Origin: Nymphaea colorata
Taxonomy: Eukaryota; Streptophyta; Magnoliopsida; Nymphaeales; Nymphaeaceae
Direction: 5' to 3'
Length of the DNA: 64,000 bases
NCBI RefSeq assembly: GCF_008831285.2
Contig: NC_045144.1
Coordinates: forward strand, 5,724,575-5,788,574
The translations under genes were made by a program, and so were the position numbers. The stretch's first letter is position 1; every line of letters starts with the position of its first letter. A model generated the notes under the pieces. That model made no database searches. It was not told where the DNA came from and saw only the letters and a program-made list of their open reading frames with translations. Shown in pieces: positions 35,936 through 48,500 of this stretch.

Positions 35936-36916
35936 CTAAAACTCATAATTCATAATATCATGATCATAACCCAAGTGGGAGAGACCAAGGGTGCAGGCAT
36001 CATAGAAAGGGCTCCCGATGTCGATCTGACCGTTAAGGCCTCCGGTGGTGAAGCCGAGATTGGGGTTGGCCTGTTTGGACATTGGCAAACACGAGGGGAT
36101 GCAATCATCAGTATTAAAATCAGAGAGATCATTGGTGTAGGCATCATCTTCTTCGCTGGAGAAGGAGCTCCCGATGTCGATCTGGCTGTTAAGGCCACCG
36201 GTGGTGAAGCCATGATCGAAGTTGGCCGGTTCGAACATTGGCAAGTACAATGGGTTGCCATCATTAGCCTTAAACCCATAGCCACTAGTACTGATAAAGG
36301 AAGAGGCTAGATGCTCGAAAGCAGGGGGAGGAGGAGGGGGAAGGGCAGTCAATCCGGCATCAAATCCAATGCGGGTGTTACCAGGCATCCTGAGCATGAG
36401 CTCCTCGTCGAGCCCCGTTAGCGTCGATTTCAACTCCTCCATGGCCGGAAGCAGGTCGTCCAGTAGGTCGCGGTCGAGGTTGTTCAGGTCTGCATCCCAG
36501 CCGTCGATCGCCTGCCCATTGCATGTCTTGTCCTGCAGACGTTTGCTCTCCTCCTCGACCTGCTGGAAGAGTCCGTCGTGCTGCTGGTTGATCTCACGCA
36601 TGGTGCTGGATTGGTGGGTAGCAGGGTCCGCATCCGACGTCCGCGGGCTGGGGAGGGAAGAAGACGGAGACGATACATTGAGAAAGCGGTGGACGACCGA
36701 GTGCACGGAGGGGCTGCCGAATGAGTAGGATTTTCCGGCGGGGGAGAAGACAATCACGGCAATCTCTGCACCGCATAGGATGGACAGCTCGCTGGCCTTC
36801 TTCGTGAGGCCGTTCCGACGCTTCGAGAAGCACACGTGACGCTTGTCTTTGTCCTCAATCTTCTTTATTTCAATCTTTCGACGTCCCATTCTCCGACTCG
36901 GACCCTTATTCACCAT
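35936..36916 (-). CDS. Type I (M-alpha, AGL62-like) MADS-box protein, copy C
   Basis: A 326-residue paralogue with an intact frame. The MADS domain (residues 10-79) has the B-type GLTKKASEL with Thr 38, but from about residue 88 onward it has A-type residues: [35 protein letters not shown] and the HDIMNYEF end. Private differences are few (AYTNDLSDF where A and B have AYTIDLSDF). Upstream, the leader and predicted donor are B-type. This places a switch within the gene. The start is chosen as for copy A. Confidence 0.9.
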   Translation of the reverse strand: MVNKGPSRRMGRRKIEIKKIEDKDKRHVCFSKRRNGLTKKASELSILCGAEIAVIVFSPAGKSYSFGSPSVHSVVHRFLNVSSPSSSLPSPRTSDADPATHQSSTMREINQQHDGLFQQVEEESKRLQDKTCNGQAIDGWDADLNNLDRDLLDDLLPAMEELKSTLTGLDEELMLRMPGNTRIGFDAGLTALPPPPPPAFEHLASSFISTSGYGFKANDGNPLYLPMFEPANFDHGFTTGGLNSQIDIGSSFSSEEDDAYTNDLSDFNTDDCIPSCLPMSKQANPNLGFTTGGLNGQIDIGSPFYDACTLGLSHLGYDHDIMNYEF

Positions 36917-36965
36917 AATGGAATGATCTGTTGATAATGAAGGACGACAAATACAACCTGTTAAT

Positions 36966-37230
36966 CTGCAGAAGGGACTAAGAAGGAGAAGAGGAAGGGA
37001 CGACGGGTGATTGATCATCGCCGCCGGCCGCTCTAAGTCGGATGCAAGGAAAGCGTGGGGTCCGTCCTGAGACGACCCTGCCCTCTTTCAAAAACGAAGG
37101 AACTACTGGGGGTCGCCTTCGTCCGTGGCCGACGCAACCTACCCAGATAGAGAAAGACAGAGAGAGGGACGTCCGTGGCCGATGCAACCTACCCAGAGAC
37201 AGAGAGACGGAGAAAGGGAGAGAGACTCAC
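36966..37230 (-). other. Predicted leader intron of MADS C
   Basis: Same 265-bp intron as in B: donor CAG|GTGAGT at 37230, acceptor CTGCAG ending at 36966. Confidence 0.65.
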
Positions 37231-37732
37231 CTGAGGGAGCTTGGAGACGGCCTCGAGGAAGGACGGGAAGGTGGAGAGAGCGCAGAGAAGGGAAGGAGAG
37301 AGAAGACAGCAGAGAGACTCTGCCCGTCTTCTTGAAAGAAATGGCGCGTTCGATGTTAATAGCGCCCCTTTTTGAAAAATGGCGCGCTGCCCGTTGGACG
37401 TTAACATCTGCGCTTTCAAGAAAGTTGGACTTACCTGAATTTCTTTTCACTCGATTGCGGAGTTATCGTTACAGTTGAGAGCAATCCATATACGTCAAAA
37501 GAAATGAAAGATATTCTGGTAATTATTTAAAACAAATTGTTGTGTTTTAAATTTACATAAATCTAAACACAATTTCAAGACATAATATTTTAAATTTACA
37601 TACACTTCGCAAAATGGCATATGTATCAAAGTTCCCTGTTTTAGATGGTCATATGTGAGTGAATTAAGTCATTACGTCACCTAATACAAACTTAGGCATT
37701 AAGTATTTTTTTAAATTGCTTAACACACACAC

Positions 37733-37733
<1 letters not shown>

Positions 37734-37763
<30 letters not shown>
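37734..37763. repeat. (AT)n microsatellite
   Basis: A short TA run next to an ACACAC stretch, at the position equivalent to the TA run at 26347-26360 in copy B. Confidence 0.9.
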
Positions 37764-37765
<2 letters not shown>

Positions 37766-38183
37766 ATTATAAGCAGTTATTCCACCAATTTTAAGCAATG
37801 AAAAAAATAGGAAATGCGAGTTTTCTACTTTCGTATAAATATAGTGATATTAATTCAAAATAGCTATTAAAATGTTAAAGAAAAGCTGTACAAAGTAAAA
37901 TATATTTGACGCAGTGTTTTCGAAAAAGCATGGTCAGAGGTACGATATTTTTGTTTTTTAACGTTCTTTTTTAAGTATTGTGATTTTTCCACATTTTTTT
38001 TTATTTTTCTGTTTTCTTTATATTATTTTCCCAAAAAAAAATATGTAGCCTCGTGCAGGACATATACACACAACAACATACTATTTGGGTCAAAAAACAA
38101 TAGCAAGTCTTGTCGATCAGTTTAAGTCTACATCAGCTTTAGTAAAACACAACAAAGACTACTGTGTTGCCATGGAGTCGTTT

Positions 38184-38977
38184 ATTAGTTCAAGGTACGG
38201 ATGGAACAACAATTTTTTTTTATGGACCACTAAACATATAATTAGAACACTAAATATATAGTTAACAAATTTTTAATTAGTCTAAGATAAGTAGGCCTTG
38301 TAGGGCTGACCTACGTAACTGGACTCAAGTCCACCTAACCCATTCTCTGAAATTTAAGATTTTAGAGTGAGTTTCGTGGAAGCATATGTCCTACAGAAAC
38401 CCAATCAGCCCTTGAAGCAAGGACCCATGTCTTCCTCAACTTTCAGAAACTTCTCATGACCCAATAAGCAAAAACCAGACAAACTGAACCTGATATGGAT
38501 CCTCTCATAGGGTCGGATTCTTAAGGCTTTTTTATCTAAACTATATTCCTAAAATGACTATGCTCAATTTTTTAAGATTAAACATTTTAGCTCCCATGAA
38601 AGTGATTCTTACTGTTAAGAAGATAAATTCTCATGAAAAAAGGGGAATGAAAGTAAACATGAGATTCAAGAAGAGCGGGTGCTTGCATATGAACGACTGT
38701 GAACATGCAGCACCTGATCAAATGCTGATCCTCAAGGGGAAGAGAAACTTCAAAAAAGGAGCAGCTCCTCCCCTTTTTGTCAGCCCCAGGTCTAGGACTG
38801 TTTTAGGTCTTGGGTAGTCTTAGGTTATTCTTTTCAACTCAAGAGTAATGTTTGTCATTGTTTGTAGGCAGCGCCCGGGTTTGGGACTGTTTCAGGTCCT
38901 AGGTAAACTTACGGTTATTCTTTTCAACTCGAGAGTAATGTTTGACAGTGTTTGCAGTGTAGAATAATAACGCCTAT
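38184..38977. other. Spacer with a 90-bp imperfect tandem repeat
   Basis: No gene seen. At 38784-38960 two units about 90 bp apart share AGGACTGTTTTAGGTC-type and GGTTATTCTTTTCAACTC sequence. Confidence 0.6.
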
Positions 38978-41900
38978 GAGAATGAATCAAATTAATGGCT
39001 GGGTTTTCATTGGCCTACCAGCTCAACCACCTAATGCTACATCCCTCGCAGTGATCCAACATAGCTCCTCAAGGTAATTTAAATACGGTTGACTAAGAAG
39101 TAAGGTATAAATATGGGAGTTCTGGCAACCCATGTAAATATGGGAGTTCTGGCAACCCATGTATGCCTCAGTATAAAAGTATAACCCAAGCAACCTATTA
39201 TTCAAGGATGCCAATGGATTTTACTGGAATCAAATGTACCATTTGTTCATATTTTATTTAATGGATGTTCATGTGTTTAATACGAATTCATATTCAAATA
39301 CAAACTATATCTGATTTTGAAGCTCACAATCTGAATCCAATCAAAAATTTTGGCTTTTATATTCGTATCTGAATTAGACCCAAGTCCAACCTTCAATTTC
39401 ACTTTTGAATCTATCTTGGGTCTTCAAGGTAAACTTAAGGTGTGTGTATAGTACCAAGGATTTATAAATCTCAAGAAAATATAAACAAGTATGGTTACTC
39501 TTGTTGACTAGGCTAAGAATGGCCAAACGCAATAAAATTAACCAGGAGTTACTTTCCCTTACATTTTTGAATGGAGATGAATTTATGAGAATATATTTTG
39601 GTTATTTGTAAAGGAATGAATATACCAACAAGTGAAAGAGATCAAGGCCACATCTTTAGGTATTGTTGGGTTTGCAAAAGGACTATTTCATCCTACCACC
39701 CAACAAAGAAGTCCCCATTTTTTCCTTATACCTATTTGGTATCAAATCTGTTTTTGGTGTTGTAGGATGACGCTCCTGTTATGACATATAAACAAAAAGG
39801 TGCAAGTGAATGAATCAAAACCAAAATCCATTTGAAGAATAGTTCACAAGTGCAAAACGACTTGCCTTGAGGGGCATTGCTCAAACAGGCAAGCTTGGAG
39901 CATGTTATGTGGTGCATCTTCAGTTCGATTAGCAAGATGATATGTTTTTGTATTATAAGGGGGATGAGTCCTACATGCAAGTTGAAGTACGTGACAATGT
40001 TGCTATCTAGTATCGATGCAGTTCTAGACACTGGAGGCAAGAGGAAGGAAGTAGGCTTCAGTTGTCGCCCAGTTAGCAAGATTCATCCTTCTGTTCACCA
40101 AAAGCAGAGAATCACCTTACGAACTCACAAATTCTCTTCCATCGTTTTGAATTGTGATGAATTAAATTATGAAAATTCCCTCATCCATCATTGCATATGA
40201 CACATTGTGTGGCATTTGTAGACTTGGTAGTTTTACTTCTTCGTTTTGCCTATCTTATGTTGTTTATTCAAGTAACATGTGTAGCCCTTCACCATAATCA
40301 AAAGGAAATAACATTAAACCTTGGATTCAATTACCCTTAGTAAATGTGCTTGAAAAACCATCATCAAACTATGGTTTAGTGAAATCAAGATGCTACACCC
40401 TTTTCCAATCACCCCCAAGAAAATTGACTCCTGAAATTTTGTCCAAGGAAAACTTATAGTTTCTCAATGTCTCCTTTGCTTAAGTGAGCAAAGAAAAACT
40501 TGTAGTTTCTCAATCTCTCTTTTCTTGGATAAGCAAGAGTATTTCGTCCAACTACTTTCTTATATCTCTCCTTTTGTTGGGTAAGCAAATTATTTCATTT
40601 GACTACCCAAGAAAAGAGCTGAATCCCCCACCTAACCTCTCATCGTCTTAAGATATAGGGTCTGCTTTTAGTGTCTCGAAGTGCCCCTTGCTATACTTTA
40701 ACTTATGCATCAGTGACTCTTTTTTTAACAAAAAGAGTTGATAATACCTGAGAGATTCAAAAATGAGACTAGCTGCCTACCAGCCCACATCTCATCCATT
40801 GCACAAATCCCATCGAGGATTCCATCTCTCATTTTCAAACTTATTAAAAAGTCATCCTTTCATTTTTTTTTTTTAATTTGAAAACACCTGGAAATCCATG
40901 CTAAAGCATTGGCCTGACATAAAGGATTAAGTCGAGTGGATCCCCTCTAATGGAAGGAAAGTTATGTTTTGGACAGATCGATGATCTCAATCTAGGTACC
41001 CCCATATCTCTTAGTATATGTTTATCCTTATGCGAACATGGACCTTCACCAAATTATCACAAGCTATATATCAGTGGGTTGAGATGGTGCAATTGTTAGA
41101 TTGGTTGATGGCAAACTTCAACAGACTCATCTGGTGGATTCCTTGAGAGAAGACCGTCTCTCATGGCATGGCAAGGAATTGTGTGATAACAAAAGGAAGA
41201 ATTGTTGGGCGATGATGCATCCTCCATCACCTCTTCTTTTTGTGTAAATTTGCTGCTAACGCATGGAGTAAGGTGGTGGGGAAATTTAACTGGAAAAGGC
41301 TCCCGAATGTTAATATCATTCAAGAATTCAAAAGTGGTTTCCTACATCCTTCAAGAATGAGCCTGTTCCCCATGATGCAATTATTTCTCTAAAGAATGAG
41401 GCTGTTCATAATGATAAGATTTTTACTATCAAGAGTTTCACATCCTCAGTTTGGGCTGCTTGTACTGAAGCTATTCTTTCCATTTATTGGAAAGCTCAAA
41501 CCAAGGAAGTGGAGTTATAGATAAAGCATGGGGTCATCACCTTCCCATTGTTCCCAGCCATCTCCCGGGGTCCTAACATTTATATGCTCAATGTTACCTT
41601 TGGGGAACGGGTGGTAGTTGGTGTCATGCACAACTGTGCCAAGCAATACAGAGAACGAGTCGAGCTGTACAAAAATAAGGAAGACCACCAAATGCCTGAA
41701 ATGAGGATCCTAGAAGAGCTGCTTCAAACCTTTTGTGCTGATTTCATGGAGTTTGCTGTCATGACCAACAAAGTGGGCTGGAAGAAGCTTATCAAGCAAG
41801 CCCTAGAAGGTAAGAGCAATGTTTTACGCCAATTCCCTATGTTTTCATCAAGGATTTACAATGCCACCATGCTGGATGAGGATCTACCTTCTCACATATA

Positions 41901-43015
41901 GTTGACAAAATTTTGTTCCTATGTAAGTAGCTGTAATTTATGCTCAGTTTTTTCTGTTCCATGTAGTGTCATATATGCTTTTGGTTGGCACCTCCAGATT
42001 TTATTGTGCCAAAGTCCAGCTGAGCTATTTTGATTTTTTTTGTAAGTATTTTTTACAGCTCTGCTTTCAATAAAGGTTGGAAGGCCTAACCTTCCTGCCA
42101 TCTGCATTGGAAAATGCCCGGGTGCTTTAGTTTGCTTTCTGCATCAGACTGTGTACCAGCAGTGCTCGTGTCCTATTAACGAAAAATTAAACACTTGACT
42201 ATAGAGCCTACTACGTGTAACCACAACCTCAAGCTGAAACAATTGAATAGATGGAAGATTTCTTCCACTCATTTTTTCATTTTCATGAGCACTGGAAAAA
42301 GATACAGGAACGCTCCTTTGTTTGGTGAGCAGCTTTGAAGACACTTGACACAAGAAATTGACAATTTTTTAATGAATGCAAGCAGTAGGTGCAGCGCTCA
42401 TTAGCAGCCACACCACTTCCTATCACCTGGCTCAAACTCATCTAAACGCTATGAAATTGCCTGAAACCGTTAAGCACCCATTCGATCTAATCCCCACCTT
42501 CACATGCTTTGAAGAGCTGGCAGGATTACGGAAAGAATGGCAAAACAAAAACGGCACGAGACAAAAGCTCTGTGGATGAATGGATGGCCACTCTCTCTGC
42601 AAAAGAGAGGCATCGTCCATGACTTTCCTTTCCAAGAGGAGGGCCTCTTTTATTGGTGCCATTTACAGCATAATCATAGCACCGAATATGCAAGCTGTGG
42701 ATATAAAGGGCTTCTTCTTCCCTACCCTCGAGCATATTTCAATATGAGGGGACCCCTGGGTCCTCACTCCTGCCACCAGCAAAAGTTAGGCCTCTGTATA
42801 GCCATTCTTTCATATCAGCTTTGTGTTTTAGTTGTTCGAGGGTGGCCCCGCAGCCTTGGGCACACAGGAGAGCCTTTCCTCTAAATATCCTCATGACTGA
42901 CCACTGTGCTGCTCCAAACAATGAAAATATCATTCGCCCAGATCCTTTCTTCCACCCTTTTTACCTGTCATTAGAAGCAAACTCACAATCAATAAAAACG
43001 CTTGGCTGCCACAAA
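38978..43015. repeat. Repeat block X3 (LINE-bearing duplicon)
   Basis: Collinear with X1 over most of its length, following duplicon C as X1 follows duplicon A. It carries a 27-bp tandem duplication at about 39109-39162 (TAAATATGGGAGTTCTGGCA). No intact gene. Confidence 0.75.
40880..42090 (+). mobile_element. L1-type LINE, degenerate 3' fragment (X3)
   Basis: Same element as in X1 and X2. The zf-RVT region is mostly deleted: CCATCAC at about 41229 joins straight to CTCTTCTTTTTGTG, removing about 120 bp that X2 keeps. The piece after it (AWSKVV, then TIKSFTSSVWAACTEAIL) and the AATAAAGG tail are present. A frame from 41548 to 41901 is longer than in the other two copies. Confidence 0.7.
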
Positions 43016-44929
43016 AAGCACACACAGAGATTTAGTAATGGCTAGATCCGGAAGAACTGCAGGTTCTGACTCATTATAGGGATTAAACAGCGCTGTTCAT
43101 GATTCAGCAGAAGCACCAATATCCATTCCAACAGGAACGTAGCTTGGTGGCCCTTAAATCTAACCCTGCTGGTCAAGCAGACTGGCATGCACAGACAATG
43201 TGGCAATATGTACTGGGAAAACCTTGCAAGAACACACCTAAAAAAAGCACATCCTTTCCAAAATTATTAAGAAAGATACTTAGTTTTTGGACTGTCAAAA
43301 CAGAAACTAACTTCTGTCGATTAAACATATGCTATCACGAACTTAAGTGAGATAAAATGATGATGATAACCTTAATATCGACAAATTTTGTTTCCATTCA
43401 TTGAACTCTTTAACAATACCCATCAATAAAAAAAGACGTAACCAAATCTAAGCAAGTTACTTTTTTTCTGTTCATGTCTAAATGAGTTAGATGAATGTTT
43501 TTTTTCAATGCCATAAATTACCTAACAGAAACCTAAATGCATTCAGAAAGTTGAGCCACTTTTACGGGACAAATAGTACTTTTTTTATTGATTTAACAAT
43601 TAATTGAAAATGTATAAATCTTTTAAGTTAAACATAAAAAAAAATTTAGCTGTGTCCTCAGTAACATCGAAGAAGGTGAGTTTTTATTATTGATAAATCT
43701 TTAGGCATGTTTTAGCAAATTATTCTACTTTTAATGTGCATGTCTAAATTGTTGGTGATAACCTCTTGGCCAAACAAGCATTTTGGACATCCCCTTTGGG
43801 CCCTTAAATAGAGAGACCATTTTAACAGTAGCAGAGCCACCTTATACTCAAGATCAGCCCTTGTCCAGGCCGTGTATAAATTGGCTATTTAAAAAAAGAC
43901 TATGGTGGACTGTCCGCTTAACATTATTGAGTGCCCCCTTAAACTATTTTTATTCAGTTTCTTTTACCATTCCGAATTGGAAAGTGAAATCATGCCTCAT
44001 ATTAGAAGTTTGTACACAAGAAAATGTGTATATTTTAATTTACTTTCTCTTCAGAAAATGGTAGCATACATAGAACAGTTCTTAGTTTAGATCCACCCTT
44101 TGATTAAAAATTCACTTTATAGCAGTGTTTCAATTTTTTTTTTTTTAACTTCTTAGTAATAAATAAAGAATACGTAGTACTTCTTTATAAACCTATCGCT
44201 TTAACTTAGCACAAATAACAAAAAGTTATCATAAAAGGTTTAAAAAACTTATATTTACTTTATATGTTATTTAATTAACTTTAGAAGTTCGAAATGTAAT
44301 AATAAAATTATAAATAAAGTTGTTAGTTTGAAAATTGGATTGCTTATACTTCCATTTGAAATAAACTCAATAAGAACAAAGACTTGCAGTATTCCTTTCA
44401 ACAGTATTATAAAACTGGCCTGAAATGGGAAGCTTGGAAGCCGATCAGTTTTACAACAGTACCGAAAAAAATCAGCCTGAATTAAATTGGCAACAAACCA
44501 ATTTGGTTCATTAGCCCATTTTTATTTTTACTTATATTTTACATTTATTTTTTTTAAATGGATATAACAATTTCTTTGCTTATTCACAATCAATTCTGAT
44601 GAATCACTGAATCAGTCAACAGTCTGGCTGATTCAATTCCAATTTTCACAAGATTGCCTTTGAACAAGCTTTGAAAAATATGCCAATAAGTATGCATTTT
44701 AGAACATATAAAATATACAAAGTACTAATATTTTTAGATCCAAGGGAGTAACAAAACAAAACAGAATAGCAGCAGATTAGAGATCCAAGAAGAAGACCTC
44801 ATTTAAGATCTCAGGTCGACCAAAGTTTTTTTCTGTTGAGGGGGTGGGTGGTGGGGTGGGGAAGGTGCGCAGGTGGCGCTTCTGACATGGATCTGAAGCA
44901 ACTTGCCACCCGGTTACCATCTCTCTCTC
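43016..44929. other. AT-rich spacer
   Basis: No gene recognised on either strand. Positions 43750-43900 resemble decayed transposon sequence, and a T-rich run lies near 44130. It lies downstream of the kinase gene. Confidence 0.5.
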
Positions 44930-45320
44930 TCTCTCTCTCTGTGACACCCACACTCTTTCCTGCTAGAAAGAAGAGGGCTTGAAGACCTCTCCAGCCTGAA
45001 TAGAGGGCTTTGAAGCCCTCATATCTGGCCGCAGGTTGAGGGAGAAAGAAAGCCATGGTTGCTTCTTCTCCAACGAGAGAGCCTGGCAACACCCTTGACC
45101 ATAGCAGTCGAGGACAGTGAGACAAAATAAACCCTGGAATATGGCAGTCGAGGACAGTGAGACAGAATAAGCCCTGGAACATGGCAGTCGAGGACTCCAC
45201 TAGAGAATGAAAGAGAGAGATCCAAGGGTAGATTAAAATGTTAACGGACATGGTCAAAATTTGACCCACAGATCTGAAAACCTCAGAGCTTAGATCCGAG
45301 GCTACCAAACACACCCTTAG
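44920..45320. repeat. (CT)n run, 40-bp tandem repeat and GTGTTTGGTA-type element
   Basis: This is the downstream flank of the kinase gene. A (CT)n run lies at 44920-44942. Units starting AT(A/G)GCAGTCGAGGAC at 45101, 45141 and 45181 form a 40-bp tandem array. The end at 45300-45320 reads, on the minus strand, CTAAGGGTGTGTTTGGTAGC. The whole stretch was copied in inverted orientation to 10530-10866, where the tandem array is shorter. Confidence 0.75.
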
Positions 45321-45550
45321 TGAATATTTAGGAATCTTTTATGTGTGTGTTGTGATGAAGTATCAGAATTTTTTAATTTATCAGTTGATAGAATACAAAC
45401 TTATATTATTCTTCTAGTTTAAAATTGAATGCCTTGCAATTTGATTGCAAGTTTCTGCACCTTTGAATGACACTTCTGGCTTTGTCAGTGCCACCATATA
45501 TAATTTCCTAATTGCCACAACAGTTATATTTGTCACAATTCAAGTCCAAT

Positions 45551-48500
45551 TCAGATGCGAATATAAAGGGATAATCGTCTCCATTTACCTCTTTGGAACC
45601 ATGACCGCCTGACTGCTTGACGAATGTGGCGCTCATGTTTTTCAAGGAATTCATCAACTTTTGATGAATGAGAAAGTATAGGCCCTGAGAAATCAACTTT
45701 GTTGTCTTCATCTTGGAAACCATGATAATTCTGTTTAGCAATCATAAACAAGTGAAATTAGAAAGGAAAATTAAAAGTTGACTGTGATTGTTAAACAGAT
45801 AAGATGGAGATCCTTACCAAGATATGCGGCTTAAATGCCATTTGCTCGTTCTGGCTAAGAGTAGAAGAAAAATCCTGAGAGTGATATGCTTCAGAAGCAT
45901 CAAAGGAATCAGTAAGACCAAAGTTCCCTCTTCGTTGCATGATTCCCTGCTTAGCTACACTCTGTTCCTTCGTATTTCCATTAGCTTGGTCTTTCAGTCC
46001 TGAGGAGTCTATGCGTCTCAGGGCAGAGGATGAATCTGAAGAAACAGAGCTGAGTGCCCTAGATTTTGATCTCCTATGTGATCTCAGTGGAGCAGCAGTG
46101 TCTTCTTTCCTTCTCTTTGCCCATGCAAAACCAGTAGATCCAGAAACAGGCAAAGGGCCTGAAAAGGGAATGTCTTCTTGGGAATCATTCTTCCTGTGAC
46201 AAACCTCTTCAGGGAGATCAATTGTTGACTTTAACAGATTGATGCCAGAATTGACATTTCCCTTATCAATATTGACCTTTCTGCTATTTCCACTGTGGAG
46301 CCCATTAAGGCCATCCTTTACACCCTAAAGATTAAAAGCAACGATTAACAAATCTGACATGGTATGCTTGAAATGATAGAAAGGTGTCAGGTATTTGAGA
46401 AGCTGTTACCTGAGATTCTGGGGCAAATCTGTTAATGCTGTCTGAAACTTTGGCAACTCTTGCAGCCCTCCTTGTACCATCAGAACCACGGGTTCCCTTT
46501 CCCATGGTCCTTTTCCTGAAAACAAAATACCAAGAAAAATACAGCATCACTACTGGAAGAGGCTTCATGATTGAACAATAAACATTAGTAAAGCTGCTTG
46601 GCAGACATATAAATGTCATTCATTAAAAGAAGAAAAACATTATCAATCCTCCATCTTGAGGTAATACATTTTGGATCAATTTGGTGACCATGTAAGAAAA
46701 CCAAAGAAAAGTTCCTTTAGGATTTAGCTTGAGTAAATTGATAATAGAAGTAGTGAGACAGAAAGGCCTATAGCCACGTGGATTAGAAAGCCAATATAAT
46801 CAATGCATCTTTCTTTGCAGCATCATAATAACAAGCCTCCTAGCTTTCATAAAACTTGTTCAGAATCTATGACATGAAAGTGCAACTTTTCAGTAGAAAT
46901 TCTTCGAAAGAAAGAAAACTATTCAACAAAATTGTCACTTGAGAATATGTCTAATAAGGTTAAAAAGTTCAACATCACAACCATGAAAAAGTATATGAAA
47001 AAGATAAAATGTGTAAATGGTTTTCACCTCCGTGCATCATCTTCCCGAACTTTAGCATCAATCTCTTTATTTGGTGGGTACTTCGGCAAGCTGGATGGGT
47101 CACAGGCATAAGGTTTTGTCCTGAAGTACTGCTTGAATTCCCAAAAAAAATGCAATTGATAAAAGCAATATTTAGATTAGCACAAAAATGCTGCTATGGA
47201 CATCACAGATAAAATCATGATCCAGTAATTAAAGTCCAAAAAAATGCAACTAAGTCATTCTCTGGAAGAGTTACTTCAGCTTCTTCAGTAGTTCAACAAT
47301 TATGGTCTAAATAAGCATGTGATGCAAACTTATAAAAAAGGATGCAGTTAAGCAAGCACTTCAACATAAGAATCAAGGCAAAAAATTTTATTGAAGTTTT
47401 TACAAGATTGTCTTTCTAGCACATATTTTGACAATGCAGATCCCTAATCTTTTTTGTATAGAGTTTTTCATATTTTCTATAATACCTGGTTGGTAAAAGA
47501 TAAAAAGGACGTTATACTTTCTAACAAGTAATCCTGTGTGCAAAACTATAAAACATGGACTCTTTAAGGAGGTGCTGCATGCACACCGTCTACTGCTGCT
47601 TCTTCAACTCACCATGTTCAACTATCGGCTAAGATAAGTGCAGTTGGGTCATCCATTACATATATGCATATTAGGCTTAACCTTGGTTCAAGCTTGATGT
47701 TGTTGAATCATAACTTCATAGATTTATTAATTTAGTATCATAAACATTTTCTTTTTTTTGCTTTCCTATGTATGGCTTCTCAGCTATATACATACACCAT
47801 GCACTCACATCCAAGTTTTCTGAAATTGCTTCATATGCACAACTAAACCCATGTGACAGGTGAACAAGAGGACTGAAGTAATAGGAGGCCAAAGACTACA
47901 GATGGTGATAACACAGAAAGCGCCCGCTTGGTTCTGACTGATGTCTTACATACAAAAAAAGTGGATCAAATCACCAATAAAAAGCAAATGAATCCAGCTA
48001 AAAAGCCAGGAAGGCAAAACCAGTCCAATGCCAACAAGAAAAAATAGTACATCAATGCCAAAGGACAAGAGATCAAAAAGAGGTTCCACTAAGATCACAA
48101 GGAGGGAAAAGTCAAGGCAAATCCTACTCTAAGGCCAATTACACATTGACAAGGCCTGTCTTGCGGCTTGCAAAGCTCAAAAGGGCCCTCCATTTAAGAT
48201 AAGCGCTCACACTGACCAAATAATCCAAAATATGGGAATTTGAGGGTTGGTAATCCACTTGTTAATATGAGCTCCAGCCATTTCCAGTGCCATTACTGGG
48301 AGTGACTAATCGAAGGTATTCATGGCTGAATACTATCTTCGTCCATTACTGTCATGATGATGGAAGAGATCGCAAGTACATGGGTTGGAAATGAAGCAGG
48401 AAAGGCATTTATGTATTTCTTCAATGAGTCAGGGTGCCCTTAGTTCCATAAGGTTAAGGCTAATCCAAACTTGATGAGGGTCTCAATGCCATATTAAATC

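Larger units (their letters stand above)
30953..38183. repeat. Duplicon C
   Basis: A 7.2-kb unit collinear with duplicon B. It lacks the 0.8-kb insertion of B. It has a 130-bp segment near 34985-35115 that B lacks, bordered on the right by a perfect 13-bp inverted pair, GATATATCAGGAT at 35035-35047 and its complement at 35112-35124. It holds an RPN12 pseudogene and MADS gene C. From 30953 to 32847 there is no gene. Similarity to A and B ends near CATGGAGTCGTT at 38172-38183. Confidence 0.9.

Noticed and set aside
45019-45225. Frames of 68-167 residues downstream of the kinase gene
   Set aside because: They come from a 40-bp tandem repeat and a transposon-like element, and the inverted copy at 10530-10866 does not keep the same frame.
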